Below, piece after piece: positions 38,353 to 49,230 of a DNA stretch of 64,000 bases (its first letter is position 1; each line of letters opens with the position of its first letter). Under the pieces are notes generated by a model, which did not search any database, was not told the origin of the DNA, and saw only the letters and a list, made by a program, of their open reading frames with translations. Source of the DNA: Gymnopilus junonius (lineage: Eukaryota > Basidiomycota > Agaricomycetes > Agaricales > Galerinaceae); contig JADNYJ010000014.1 in assembly GCA_015501075.1 (NCBI GenBank), positions 1 through 64,000 of the forward strand, read 5' to 3'. The position numbers were made by a program, and so were the translations under genes.

Positions 38353-38821
38353 TGTTAAGTTCTCAATGAAGGGAAGGGTGGAGTAGGCAGAGGAGATCCA
38401 CGTCGGAGCTACGTCAGAGTACATCGGTATCAGGGTTGGTCTTAGCATAACATATGTAGACGTAGGGTTGAGACTTCAGCTTCAACATGTGTGTTGCACT
38501 CCATTGTCTGGTCTCGAATTTCAGAGTCGGATCGGAATGAGAGAGTGGAGTAGAGAGCGTGGATTGATTAATGAACAATATACGAACTGAGGTACCTAAT
38601 AATAGTTCTAAGGTTTTTATACTATGGAGGAAACTAAGCAGAGACTGTACGTGTACTAGTGAGCAGGCAGATGTGTAAGTTACTCTGCACTACTCGGAGT
38701 TGACTAGCTATGTGTAATCTAAGTGTCTATGTGTTCCAGGACTTGTAGTACTTCAAGGGGATCATGAGGTCGGAGTTCATATAGTCAGAGATCGGAGTTG
38801 GTCAGAGGCACGTATATAACA
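38353..38821 (-). repeat. 3' LTR of chromovirus 2A
   Basis: 469 bp, ending TATATAACA on the plus strand. It matches the 2B LTR in length and in several shared changes better than it matches its own partner LTR. Confidence 0.93.
38813..38819 (+). promoter_or_regulatory. TATA box at LTR edge facing the antisense gene
   Basis: TATATAA on the plus strand at the inner edge of the 3' LTR, 131 nt before the ATG of the opposite-strand gene. The same box is present in copy 2B (60620-60626). Function is inferred from position only. Confidence 0.45.
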
Positions 38822-38949
38822 GTATTTCCCCCTTAGGCCGAACCTTGAGGCCTGTGTGTGGGAATGGTCATGTGCTGGTTGGTTTTGGTTGCTTTGAAAT
38901 TTTCGTTCAGTCCTCTCTTCAATATTGTCATCCTACCTCCCCCATCGAT

Positions 38950-40054
38950 ATGTCGCACACCGATTCTGACTCAGAGGATTTCGAAAACCTCGAAGACCTT
39001 GAAGCGCAGGAGCAGAAACTCGCGCTCCACAGGGAAGAGCTTCGTCAGAAGTGGGAATGGATGGAGCAGAGGCAATGGGAGGCAGAGGAGCATGCAGAGG
39101 CAGAACAGGCAGCAGAAGAAGCACAGAAGGTGGCTGAGGCAGAGGAGGCAGTGGTGGCAGAGGAGGCAGCAGAGGTGGAGGCAGAGCAGAGGAAAACCAC
39201 GAAGGGAAAGAAGAAGGTGCAGCCAAAGGAGAAGGCGGCTGCAATGCAGCAGAAGGCGGTCGTGATGTGGGAGTCAGCCAGAGTGTATGAGGCGGTGGTA
39301 GGAGTCATCTGCATTCGGTGCGTGCAGGTGGGGGCGAAGTGCCTATGGCCAAGGTAAGTCCTATCTTTTAATTTTTCTTTGTTATGATTTAATTTTTGAC
39401 TTGTGATTTGTTTTTAGGGAGGGTACCAGCAAGGTGGCATCATGCAAGCACTGCCAAGTGCAGCGCAAGGGTTGCAAGATCGGCGGAGGAGCTGCAAGGT
39501 TGGAGGGTCAGTCGGGGTTGGAGGTATGACCAGCCAAGGCGATGGGGGTGGCAAAGCCCAAGCCCAAGACGACGGTGGAGGCGCAGAAAGGGCCAGGTAT
39601 CGAGCAATGTGCTCGATACCTGAGGGAGATCCGGGACTTGTTGGAAGACATGTCCTGGATCCAAGATCCCCCATATGCACCATCGGAGCTGAGTGCATTG
39701 GAGTACATACCATTGGACCAGGAGGGAATCAACGCGGAGGCGGAGTATTTGAATGAGAGGTATGAGAGGGTCATGGTGGCCTTAGACGCAGGGAAGAAGG
39801 TTGAGGTGGATGAGTTGGAGAAGTCGGAGGAGTCGGAGAAGGAGGTAGTCAGAGCAGTGATGGGTGAACAGGAGGACGAGAGGTCGGATGCAGAAACGAG
39901 GAGTGATAGTGAGGGAGAGGTCAAGGTGTTGAAGAGGAAAAGGGATGAGTCGTCGGATTTGGAGGAGGATGAGGAGGAGGATGAGGATGAGGATGACAGA
40001 GGATTAGAAGGAATGAGGATGTACGAGGTGCCAGCAAAGCGCGCTCACCAATAG
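38950..40054 (+). pseudogene. Opposite-strand gene in chromovirus 2A: coiled-coil Zn2Cys6-like protein
   Basis: Transcribed against gag-pol. Exon 1 (38950-39353) begins MSHTDSDSEDFENLEDLEAQ and continues as a long Glu/Ala/Gln/Arg coiled coil, then a KGKKK basic patch. It ends CIRCVQVGAKCLWPR. A 64-nt GTAAGT...TTTTTAG intron (39354-39417) follows. Exon 2 continues EGTSKVASCKHCQVQRKGC, so the cysteines span the splice with CX2CX6CX12CX2CX6C spacing, the pattern of fungal binuclear zinc clusters. An in-frame TGA (39527-39529, GAGGTATGACCAG) breaks the copy. Beyond it the frame runs on through GIEQCARYLREIRDLLEDM to a very acidic tail ending VPAKRAHQ. Its 3' end overlaps the pol 3' end by about 50 nt. 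It could be a DNA-binding regulator of the element; no such role is established. Confidence 0.75.
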
Positions 40055-40159
40055 ATAGTGATTTTGTAGAGTTTTAAAATTTTTTCTTTTCTTGTTTTTT
40101 TTTTTTTCTATATACTTGTCTTTTCTTGTTAATGATGTTTTTTTTGTGAATCGTAAGCT

Positions 40160-43100
40160 AAGTGAGAGATGAAAGAGGTCTGGGTTTGTCAGGGTAAGCA
40201 GAGTGAAAGTCGGAGATGAGGTCAGGGCATGTTCGAGTTCAGTAGCTGGGAGCCAGGATTGTTCTTCATCGGTGCCTTCATAACCTAACCAGCAAACCAA
40301 GTACAATAGTTTGCACTTGCATCGTTGATCAAGCTTGGAGTCGAGGACTTCAGCAATTTCATATTTGATTTTGCCTTCGACTTCAACAGGTGGAGGCGGA
40401 GATTGAGTCTGATTCGGAATATCATTCAGAGTAAATGGTTCCAGCATAGAAACATGGTAAATGGGGTGAACACCGTGCATGGAGTCAGGAAGTCGTAAAG
40501 TAAAAGAGTGTGTGCTGGCTTTGGCGATGATATCAAAAGGACCGTAATATTTTTCAGAGAGTTTTTGGAGGGACGTGTGGTGCGGAAGAACTTTGCTTTG
40601 ACGAATGCTTGCTGTCTGACTTGGAAGTTAGGGGGCGGAGTGCATCGGAGGTCGGCAGAGACTTGATAACGCTTTTGTGATTCAGCGATAGTGTTCTTGA
40701 GTTCTTTGTGTAATTCATCTAGATCAACAACAAAATCGTGAGCATGAGCGGAGGCGAGGTCACGTTCAGGGTGGATAGCCATGTTAGGGTGGTAACCTTT
40801 ATTAGCAAAGAATGGTGAAATGCCAGTAGTAGCACTAGGAGCATTGTTGTAAGCAAACTCTGCAAGAGGTAATAGACTTGACCAATTATCTTGCTGATAG
40901 TTGCAATAAATTCGGAGGTATTGCTCTAGTGTCTGATTAGTATGTTCAGTCTGGCCATCACCTTCAGGATGGTATCCGGAAGTAAAATGGAGTTTCATGT
41001 CAAGTGCTTTTCCTAAGGATCAGAAGAAGCGGGAGATGAATTCAGGTCCATGGTCAGAGGTGACGTGTTCAGGGATGCCGTGCTTGGAGAACACATGAAT
41101 GATGAAAAGCATGGCAAGGTCTTCGGAGGTGCAAGCAGAGGTGGTCGGAATGAATATAGCTTGCTTGGTGAGTTGGTCAACAATGACTAGGATCGCATCA
41201 TGTCCATCGGATGTTGGAAGGATTTCGATAAAGTCCATTGATATTGAATTCCAAGGACATTCGGGAATCGGGAGCTGCTTGAGCAATCCGTAGGGTTTGT
41301 GTCATTGAGGTTTGGAATGCATACATGTCGTACATGATTTGCAATACTTCTTCACAAAGTCTCGTAGTCCGGCCAGGTGTATTCATGAAGGATAAGACTA
41401 GTCATCTTATTTTGTCCAGGGTGTCCAGCAAGGATATGATCGTGCTTGTGTCGGAGGATGCAGAGTCAGAGGTCGGATGCATCAGGAATGTAGATGCGTG
41501 ATTCATGACAGAGGTAACCATCTGGATCAAGGGACCAGTGTGGTTTTGGTTCCTTCATGTGAGCAAGGTAAACCGGGTCAGAGGGTAGCGCAGTGAGGAT
41601 GTTGTGTCAGAGTAGGTCAGAGTCCATGAGGGATACTGCGCGGAGGGTGGGTTCAAAGAGTTGAGTGGCACAGAGGGATGCGGAAAGTTGTTCTTGGGTG
41701 AAAATGGGTCAGAAGTTGCTTGGGTTAATGCTTGCATAGTTGCTATTTCCCCCTTTGGGTAGACATCCCATCATCTAGTTGAAGAGTCAGGTTTCATACC
41801 ACGACATCCAGGGCAGAAGCGGATGACGAGGTTGAATTGGCAGAGATATTCGGACCAGCGGGCTTGTCGGCGAGTAAGAACTTTGGTAGTTGTGAAATAT
41901 GTTAGATTCTTGTGGTCAGTGATGACATTGATCGGAGTGGTGGAGCCTTCCAGATAATGTCACCATACTTTAAATGCATTGAAGATTGCTAGTAGTTCTT
42001 TGTTGTGGGTGTCATAGTTGATTTCAGGACCTGTGAAAGTTTGTGAGTGAAATGCAACAGGGTGAATCTCGTCATCGGAGGTGTGGATAGAGAGGATCGC
42101 TCCAAGTGCATAGTTGGAAGCATCAGTTTCCACAATAATCGGACGGTCAGGAACCCAGTGAGTAAGTATCGGAGCAGTTGTAAATGCTTTCTTGAGCTTG
42201 TTGAAGGCTTTTCGAGCAGCATCATTGAATTGCCAAGGGGTTCCTTTCCTAGTGAGTCGGGTGAGCGGAACAAGATGTCGGAGTAGTCGGAGATAAATCG
42301 TTGGTAGAAATTGTGAAACCTAAGAAGGATTGAACATCCTTAATCTTCTTGGGTTCGGGCCAGTCTTGGATAGTCTTGATCTTGCTTTCATCCATTTTGA
42401 GGCCTTCTGGTGAAAGAATGAATCCAAGGTAATTAACCGTGTTCATAGAGAAATTGCATTTGTCAGAACGGGCATACAGACCATGTTGTCGGAGACATCG
42501 GAGGACTTCGCGAACGTGTTCCTTATGCTGGGTAGGATCATCGGAGTAGATCAGGATGTTGTCGAGGTAAACGATGACAGACACATCTAATAAATCACTT
42601 AGTATGTCGTTCATGAAGCATTGAAAAATGGCAGGTGCATTGGACAGTCCAAATGGCATAACGTTCCATTCAAACATCCATAGCATGTTCGGAATGCTGT
42701 TTTCCATTCGTCACCTTCTGCTATGTGGACTAGGTGATAGGCATGTCAGAGGTCGATGGCCATATAGATGCATGCTTTACCAGCAGTGGACAGGAGGTCG
42801 GAGATGAGCGGAAGCAGATATCAGTCTTTCTTCGTGATCTTGTTTAATCCTCTAAAGTCAATGCAAAGTCATAGTGATCCATCCTTTTTGCGAATGAAAA
42901 GGATCGGAGCGCCATGCGGAGAGGTTGAAGGTCGAATGAAACCGATTTGGAGGTGCTCATCGATAAATTCTTGGAGGGATTGAAGTTCAGATTGTGAAAG
43001 GGAGTACATATTTCCAACAGGAGGGGAAGTGCCAGGTTCGAGATTGATCTTGAGGTCATAAGGTCGATGGGGTGTGAGCATGTCAGCTTTAGATTTACTG

Positions 43101-43995
43101 AAGACATCTGCAAAGTCATGGTATTCAGGAGGAATACCAGACAGATCAGGTGCTTCGTCGGAGATGGAAGTGGCATGAGCGGAGATGGCGGGATCAGAGA
43201 GGTGAACTGTGAAACTTTGAGTGCCAGGTAACTTGCATGCTCTTGTGAAAGCAGCTGCATTGATTAGCGAGACACGAGGTGCATCAGAAGATGCTACAGA
43301 GGTCGGAGGTGTTGGAGGTGTAACCATAGGAGTTGGCAGAGAAGCAGAGGGGTCGGAGGTTCAATAATGGAGGTGTAGTCAGCAGAGCTGGCCTATGGGA
43401 TGACGTCGGAGCCAGGTTGTCAAGTAGTTTGGAATGGAAGTGATATGGCCCAATTTCCAGTCAATCAATGGATTGTAGCGGAAGAGCCAGTTATATCCTA
43501 GAACCAGAACACAGGAGGAGTCCAGTGAGGTTACAAAAAAGTCAATGGTAATAGTTTCACTGGAGGGAATGTAATCGGGATGGAGAGGGTTTCAGTAATC
43601 ATGTTGCCGTAGGAGCCATCAATCAGTTTGAGCTTAACCAGATTGATCGGAGAAGGGAGTAAATTATTAGAATGGATAAAACGGGTATCAACAAAACAAT
43701 GGCTAGAGCCAGAGTCAATTAACATTAGTGACTTAAGGTCGGGTTGGAGCAGAGATGTTAATGAGAGTTGGAGAGAGTCAGGGTCAGAAAGAGCGGATGC
43801 ATTGAGCCTTACTTCCTTCATATGCACACAGCCAGTGTCGATGCGATCCCCAGTGTGTGCAAAGGGATGAGGACGCTGACTATTTTTTTGAATCCTCGGT
43901 GCTGGGATTTGAAACTTTGGCAGTGCATGCTTTTGCCTTGGAGGTGGAGGAAGTGGACTTTGGACACTTGCTAGCTCGGTGTCCAAGCGACCCAC
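40160..43995 (-). pseudogene. Pol of chromovirus 2A (broken)
   Basis: Minus-strand remains in order. Protease: LMLIDSGSSHCFVDTRF near 43720. [35 protein letters not shown] and the catalytic box IVYLDNILIYSDD with Asn replacing the second Asp. RNase H: IIVETDASNYALGA near 42130. Integrase: WNSISMDFIEILP, VTSDHGPEFISRFF and DGQTEHTNQTLEQYL as the D, D and E centres. Chromodomain: YEIAEVLDSKL ... YLVCWLGYEG near 40230-40380. TGA interrupts at Arg positions (for example 42865, 41771-41773, 41017-41019, and after HSKPQ near 41310), and single-base indels occur in RT and integrase. The TGA after FISRFF is shared with copy 2B. Confidence 0.9.
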
Positions 43996-45175
43996 AGAAG
44001 AGACAGAGATTGTTGTTGAAGTGGCATTTGCATTCTTCAGTGGTCAGCTTGCCATCCTTGCCAAGTTTGTCAGAGATGGAGTCAGAGGTTTTTGAGCTGG
44101 AGGAGTTGCCCAAGTTGTTCTTGCGGTAGGAAGAGGATTGCGAGGACTTATTGTTGTTGTTGTTATTGCCATGGTTGTGGTTTGAACGTTTGTCGGAGGA
44201 CTTGTCGGAGGTACAATCAGACGGTTTGTCAGAGGACCTTTGCGCATTCTTGTCCTGTCATGGCTTCTTGTGGATGCATTCCCAGTAATGAGTGTCAATA
44301 TCCTGGGTGAGCTCTTGAAGGTCTTTGAGAGTTTGTGGCTTGCCATGGCTAGCCATAACGTCCTTGATGCATTCCGCCAGACCAGAGTAGTAGTGGTGTC
44401 AGAGAGTGACACTATCCCAGCACGAGCAAATAGACAAGCACTTGAATTCCACATTGTACTTGATGATCCTTTGGTTCTCAGGCATCTTCAAGTTTTCGAG
44501 GGCTACAGTGGCGTCAGAGGTTGGATTGAATGGACTGAATTCGGACTTCAGCATGCCAATAAAGGCTTGCCAGTTGTCCATCCATGGTTCAATAGTTGTT
44601 GAGTCCAGTATTGCAGGCTCAAAAAATTCCATTGCAAGGCCGCGAAGATAGGAGAGGGCAAACGTAACCTTGTCTTCATCGGCGGTGTAGGCGCGGTTGT
44701 TTCAGAAGTAAAGGTTACACTGTAAAATAAAACCATTGAGTTTCCGGGTGTCAGAGCCGTCGAAGGTGTCGGGCTCACAGGCTTTGGTCTTGGTAACCTT
44801 AGGGCTATCGCAATGCCTGAGCTCTTTGGTCATGAGCATCATGGCTTCAGCGAGATTCGGAGTGGGGTCGTGGTCGGAGTTGTGATTGGAATGATCGGAG
44901 TGATCAGAGTGGTGGGGGTCAAAATCATCGCCATCATTGTCGGGGTCGGGTTCACCACCAGGGGAACCAGGAGCAGGAGGTGGCAACGGGTTGGGACTAG
45001 TTTGTCTCATTGATGAGGGTCCCGATGGTAAGGGAGTCAGAGTGCTGAGGCTGGATGGAGGTTGTGTGTTTGGATGGTCAGGGTAGTCTCTGACATTCTG
45101 AATCACGATAGTGTGGGATTCATTTTGTCCAGCTGCATGGGAGTTGGCAGTAGTATGGGATGTTGTGGTGGGCAT
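43880..45175 (-). pseudogene. Gag of chromovirus 2A (broken)
   Basis: Starts 37 nt inside the 5' LTR boundary. A Ser/Pro/Asp-rich N-terminus with DHSDHSNHNSDHD is followed by a capsid-like part (GSDTRKLNGFILQCNLYF; MDNWQAFIGMLKSEF). A Ser/Asn-rich linker leads to one knuckle, CLFCGSLGHRASKC, with intact CX2CX4HX4C. Three TGA codons interrupt it. The frame ends at a run of seven A followed by TAG, after which pol continues in another frame. Confidence 0.85.
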
Positions 45176-45212
45176 AGTCAGGAGTCCAGAAGTGGTATGA
45201 GTTCATATATAC

Positions 45213-45674
45213 TGTTAAGTTCTCAATGAAGGGAAGGGCGGAGTAGGCAGAGGAGATCCACATCGGAGCTACATCGGAGTATGTCGGTGTTGGGGTTGGT
45301 CTTAGCATAATGTATGTAGAGTAGGGTTGAGACTTCAGCTTCAACGTGTGTGTTGTGCTCCGTTGTCTCAAATTTCAGAGTCAGATCGGAATGAGAGAGC
45401 AGAGTAGAGAGCGTGGATTGATTAATGAACAATATACGAACTGAGGTACCTAATAATAGTTCTAAGGTTTTTATACTATGGAGGAAACTAAGCAGAGACT
45501 GTACATGTACTAGTGAGCAGGCAGATGTGTAAGTTACTCTGCACTACTCAGAGTTGACTAGCTATGTGTAATCTAAGTGTCTACATGTTCTGGGACTTGT
45601 AGTACTTCGAGGGGATCATGAGGTCGAGTTCATATAGTCAGAGATCAGAGTTGGTTGGAGGCGCATATATAACA
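45213..45674 (-). repeat. 5' LTR of chromovirus 2A (promoter LTR)
   Basis: 462 bp; 7 nt shorter than the partner through small deletions near the middle. A TATAAAAA box on the minus strand (45468-45475) is the likely sense promoter, about 255 nt before the LTR end. The CAAAT target copy lies directly outside. Confidence 0.93.
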
Positions 45675-46108
45675 CAAATCAGTAGTGTCCCCATCACTTT
45701 CCTCATCTGTTGTAAGCTTCCATGTACCTGCCAAGTACATATCAACAGCATCTGAGAGTGCTTGGTGCATGTCATCAGCCAGATGTGGCAGTCACTTCTG
45801 TTGAAGGTTGGGGGCATGAGCAGCCTGGAAAACCTTCACTTGATCCTTCAGGGCTTGACCTTTAAGTGTTGCAACACTTTTATCAAGCAGAATCTTCACT
45901 CCTGCAATTCTCTCAGCTGATATCCTAGCATTCTCTGCTTGAACCTGTTTCCGTGCAGCTCGCTCTGCCTGGATCTTGTCATGGTGTGCAACAAGTTCTT
46001 CATGATGCTTTCTCTCCTCACCATTGGCCTGCTGAGCAAGTGCTCATAAATATTGGTAGTCTTCATCCTTTGTGAATTTCACTGCCATAAATGCCTGTGT
46101 ATTGTTCT

Positions 46109-46725
46109 TAGTGATGTGCCGGCTCTGGCCTGAAGCCAGAAGCCAGGCCAAGCCAAGCCAAAATAGGCTGGGCCAAGCCGGGCCCTGATGGTTGGCCTGG
46201 GAGGGCTTTTGGCCCGGCTCAGCATTTCCCAAAGCCAAAGCCAAGGGCCTGAGCCCCGGCTTTTGGGTGGTGCATGAGCCAAAAAAAATCTGCTGCAAAT
46301 GGTCAAATTTCAAACATTTCAATGAAAGTTCAGCAAATATTTATTTTAAAGCTCAGTTTGAAATCTGTGATGGCTTGCCGGATGTGGTGCAACCTGTTTG
46401 GTGAGCATCAGAAACATCCAGCTGAGTTCCAATTTTGATCAAAATCTTCATCACTTTGCATCTCGAGCACATTTCAAGCCATGGAAGGTTTAATATCATT
46501 CATTACTTTGTATATAAAGTGCAGTGAGAGTTTCAATTCTTTAATGTAGTATATCAAATTACTTTCACACAATATTTCTTTGTATATGGTAAAAGCCTCA
46601 GCTTGGGCCAAAGCCAAGCCTGATTTTTGGCTTTTGGCCTAGCTCAAGGTTTGGGAAAGCCAAAGCCAGGTCAAGCTGAGCCAAAGCCAGGGCTTTCAGG
46701 CCAAGCCGGAGCCGGCACATCACTA
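46109..46725. mobile_element. hAT-type MITE, 617 bp
   Basis: Perfect 17-bp inverted ends TAGTGATGTGCCGGCTC with 8-bp target copies ATTGTTCT (46101-46108) and GTTGTTCT (46726-46733), which differ by one transition. The TAG...CTA ends and 8-bp duplication are those of hAT elements. The interior has no transposase; near both ends are repeated AAGCCA/GGCCAAGCC words. It interrupts the decayed family gene, whose frame is restored by removing the element and one target copy. Confidence 0.93.
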
Positions 46726-49230
46726 GTTGTTCTTGAAGAACATTGATAATGTGTTATGACTCAAAAGTGTGAGCTGGGGTTGATATTGCATCAGGTGGTG
46801 GAATAAGCCCAAGGCACCTTCATTTTCATCATTGGTTGCTAGCATCCAGGCAAGTTCCCTTTCCTCTATTGTTGCTTCATCAATCAGACCTCCAGGGGCA
46901 AATTCAGAAGCAAATCACTCCCAGGTGTCTGAAGCTCCATTGAGGAAGGCAACCAAAAGCTCATGGAAGTGAGGAAGTTCTGGTGCAAGCTCCAGAATTT
47001 TGGCCACAACAGCAGAGTTTTCCCATTCCTCACCATTGAGAGTGGCAGTCCTGTAATCTGCATCTGCACCAATCAAGATGTCAGGATCAGCAATAATTTT
47101 CTGGATGTGGTCATAGACTTTACTGTGAAGAGGACCAAGATCAAGCATATTCTGGTTCTTGTCACTGGAAGCACGTATTGCTTTCATATATGGATATGAA
47201 ATGGCTTCAGCAGTAATTGCCAGAACAGCAAGCTCACTCCTGGTTTTACTGCACTCCAGGGCATTCTTGAGATTAGTCTCTATGTGATTCAGTGTCGAGT
47301 TGTGCTTGTTGGCACGGAGACTTTCAAGAAAGGCCAGAAAATCATCTGAGTGAAGAATAAGTGCTACTGCTGCATCACAGAATGACTGGAATTGATTGTT
47401 TGAAACATCAGGAAATGTGAAAGGAACTCCGACATGTTGCCACCACCAGAAACGGAAGATATCATGATGGCCAATCTTGTCATTTTTGTGATTGAAAATT
47501 GCACCAGCAAGTTCAGCAGTCTTGATGGCACCACGAGTCGATTTGCTGAATGCATGCTCCTGGGCTGGTGTTGGAGTATCACCCTTGGCAAGAGCAGCTT
47601 CTCGCTCCTGGACAACTGGGTCATTGTCATGGTTTGCAAGAAGAACAGGGCGCTGCACTTTCTCACTTTCATTCTCATCCCACCACTTGAGCATGGCAAG
47701 ATATCCACCATGAACTGTGTTCAAGTCCTTGTAACAGCCACACCCAGCCCATATAAAGAGCTGTAGGAAGTGCTGCTCTTCATTGGAAAGCTGTTCAAAT
47801 GCCTCTCATCCAAGCTCAGCAACTGCTTTTTCAATCATATTTGCTTCTCTTTCTGCCCTTTTGCTCTCTGATAGATTGTCCCACTTGCACTGATCACCAG
47901 CCTTCTTGATCATTTTCTGTTCAGCTTTTTTGAAGTAGTCAGAAACCTCTTCCAGTGACATCTCCAGCACTTGGTCTTCTCCAAGATTCTGATCAACAGC
48001 CCAGGCCTTGAGGTCCTCCAGCATCTGAGCATCCTTTTTCTCCTTTGCACAGTGATCAGTGTTCATTTCTGTAAGTTTGATCAGGAGGTCAACATATCTG
48101 AGGAGACTGCCAGATCATTTTCCAAAAGGACTGTTATTATAGATTTCAGCAATCTTCTTCAGACTTTCCTCCCAGTCAGCAATGGCCTTCTCACTAGATC
48201 CATCCTGAGAGGATTTGATACCAAAGGTCTGGGTCACCCATTGCTTTGTATTGCTGTCTGGTGAAGAATAATCCTCAACAAGAAGATGAGAATGTCAAGA
48301 ATTGTAGTTGACACTCCAGTGACTGGTCCTATCAGCACTGAAAGTCATAGTCTGAGTGTTCTTTATTTCATATCCAAGCTGAACCTGAGCAGCATAGTAA
48401 CCCTCCCACAGAATGCATGTGACAGAAGGACAGCTGATTGTACCAACAGCTGTGATGCCAGCAGATTTTAGAATAGTGGTGATGACTTCACTGATGTAAT
48501 TTCAAGAGCAGCCAGCCTTCACCAACATGTGAACAACATTTCAGGTCTCTTCAGTGAAAACACCCTTGATCTTGAGATGGTGAACTGATCACAGCTGCAT
48601 AATCTTTGCCATTGTAGAGGCTACTGCCCATTTGCTTGCTTCTTTGTTCCAAATATCCTTCTTCAGTAATTTGCAGGCACATTGACAAAGGACTTTGATT
48701 TCATCTGCAGATGCACTGAGCTTTGAATGAGCTTTGTCCAGTTGGGCAGTCCAGCATGTCATAGATTTGGAGAGCTCACTCTGGAGGCCTTCATTCTCCT
48801 TCTTGAGTACATCAAGTGCTTGTGCTGACTGCCTTGAACCACGTCAATGATGCAAGGCTGCCTCCTTCTCAGCACCCCTGAGAATCTCCACCTGTGCTTC
48901 CAACTGTGCTAGTTTCTTTTGCCCATGCTTTGTGGTTTGGTGTTGCATATGAAGCTCATGGTAGGTGTTTTTCTGTTTCTCCTCCAAGTTGGTGGACTTC
49001 TCCTGAGTTTTAGCCAGCTTCTCTTGGCATTTGTCAAGGCTAGATTGCAATTTACTGCATTCCTCATTCTTGTGAACAAGTTGTGCCTCAAGCTCAGTGA
49101 TGCATGTTTTTGCAGACTGCAGACTACTCCAGAGTTCATTCACAGAAGTCTCTGAGCTCAATGCATCCTGCTTTTCAGCTCACTTTGCTTCCAAGGCTGC
49201 TAATTGTTGCTTCCTCTTTGAAGGAGGCAT

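Larger units (their letters stand above)
38353..45674 (-). mobile_element. Ty3-type chromovirus copy 2A, complete
   Basis: A 7,322-bp minus-strand element with LTRs at 38353-38821 (469 bp) and 45213-45674 (462 bp), both TGTTA...TAACA. It is flanked by CAAAT duplications at 38348-38352 and 45675-45679. Order on the minus strand: gag, protease, RT, RNase H, integrase, chromodomain, then a separate gene on the opposite strand, then a polypurine tract (AAGGGGGAAAT) and the 3' LTR. It is inserted near the 3' end of the decayed family gene above. Coding parts contain many TGA codons and some indels, so it is dead. A closely related copy begins at 60160. Confidence 0.95.
38297..49230 (-). pseudogene. 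Decayed ~1,000-codon repeat-family gene, split by two transposons
   Basis: Read on the minus strand from MPPSKRKQQLAALEAK. The coding pieces are 49230-46726, 46108-45675 and 38352-38297, separated by a MITE and by chromovirus 2A; frame continues exactly across both when one target copy is kept. An N-terminal coiled coil (AKTCITELEAQLVHKNEECS) is followed by SADRTSHWSVNY and LTEMNTDHCAKEKK, spaced like the first two acidic residues of an RNase H-fold transposase. Later come FIWAGCGCYKDLNTVHGG, RGAIKTAELAGAIFNHKN, LDLGPLHSKVYDHI and LATNDENEGALGLF. An acidic EEEEEDNEEDW tail ends at TAG. From memory it matches an abundant uncharacterised Agaricomycete family. Eleven in-frame stops interrupt it, all TGA. 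Confidence 0.8.

Noticed and set aside
45175..45213. tRNA-type primer binding site after the 5' LTR of chromovirus 2A
   Set aside because: The sequence right after the LTR (GTATATATGAACTC) has no TGG start, and no self-complementary partner in the LTR was found, so no priming site is called.
38297..49230. TGA recoded as an amino acid in mobile elements
   Set aside because: Host genes here use TGA as terminator and sister copies keep CGA at the same sites, so deamination is the simpler explanation.
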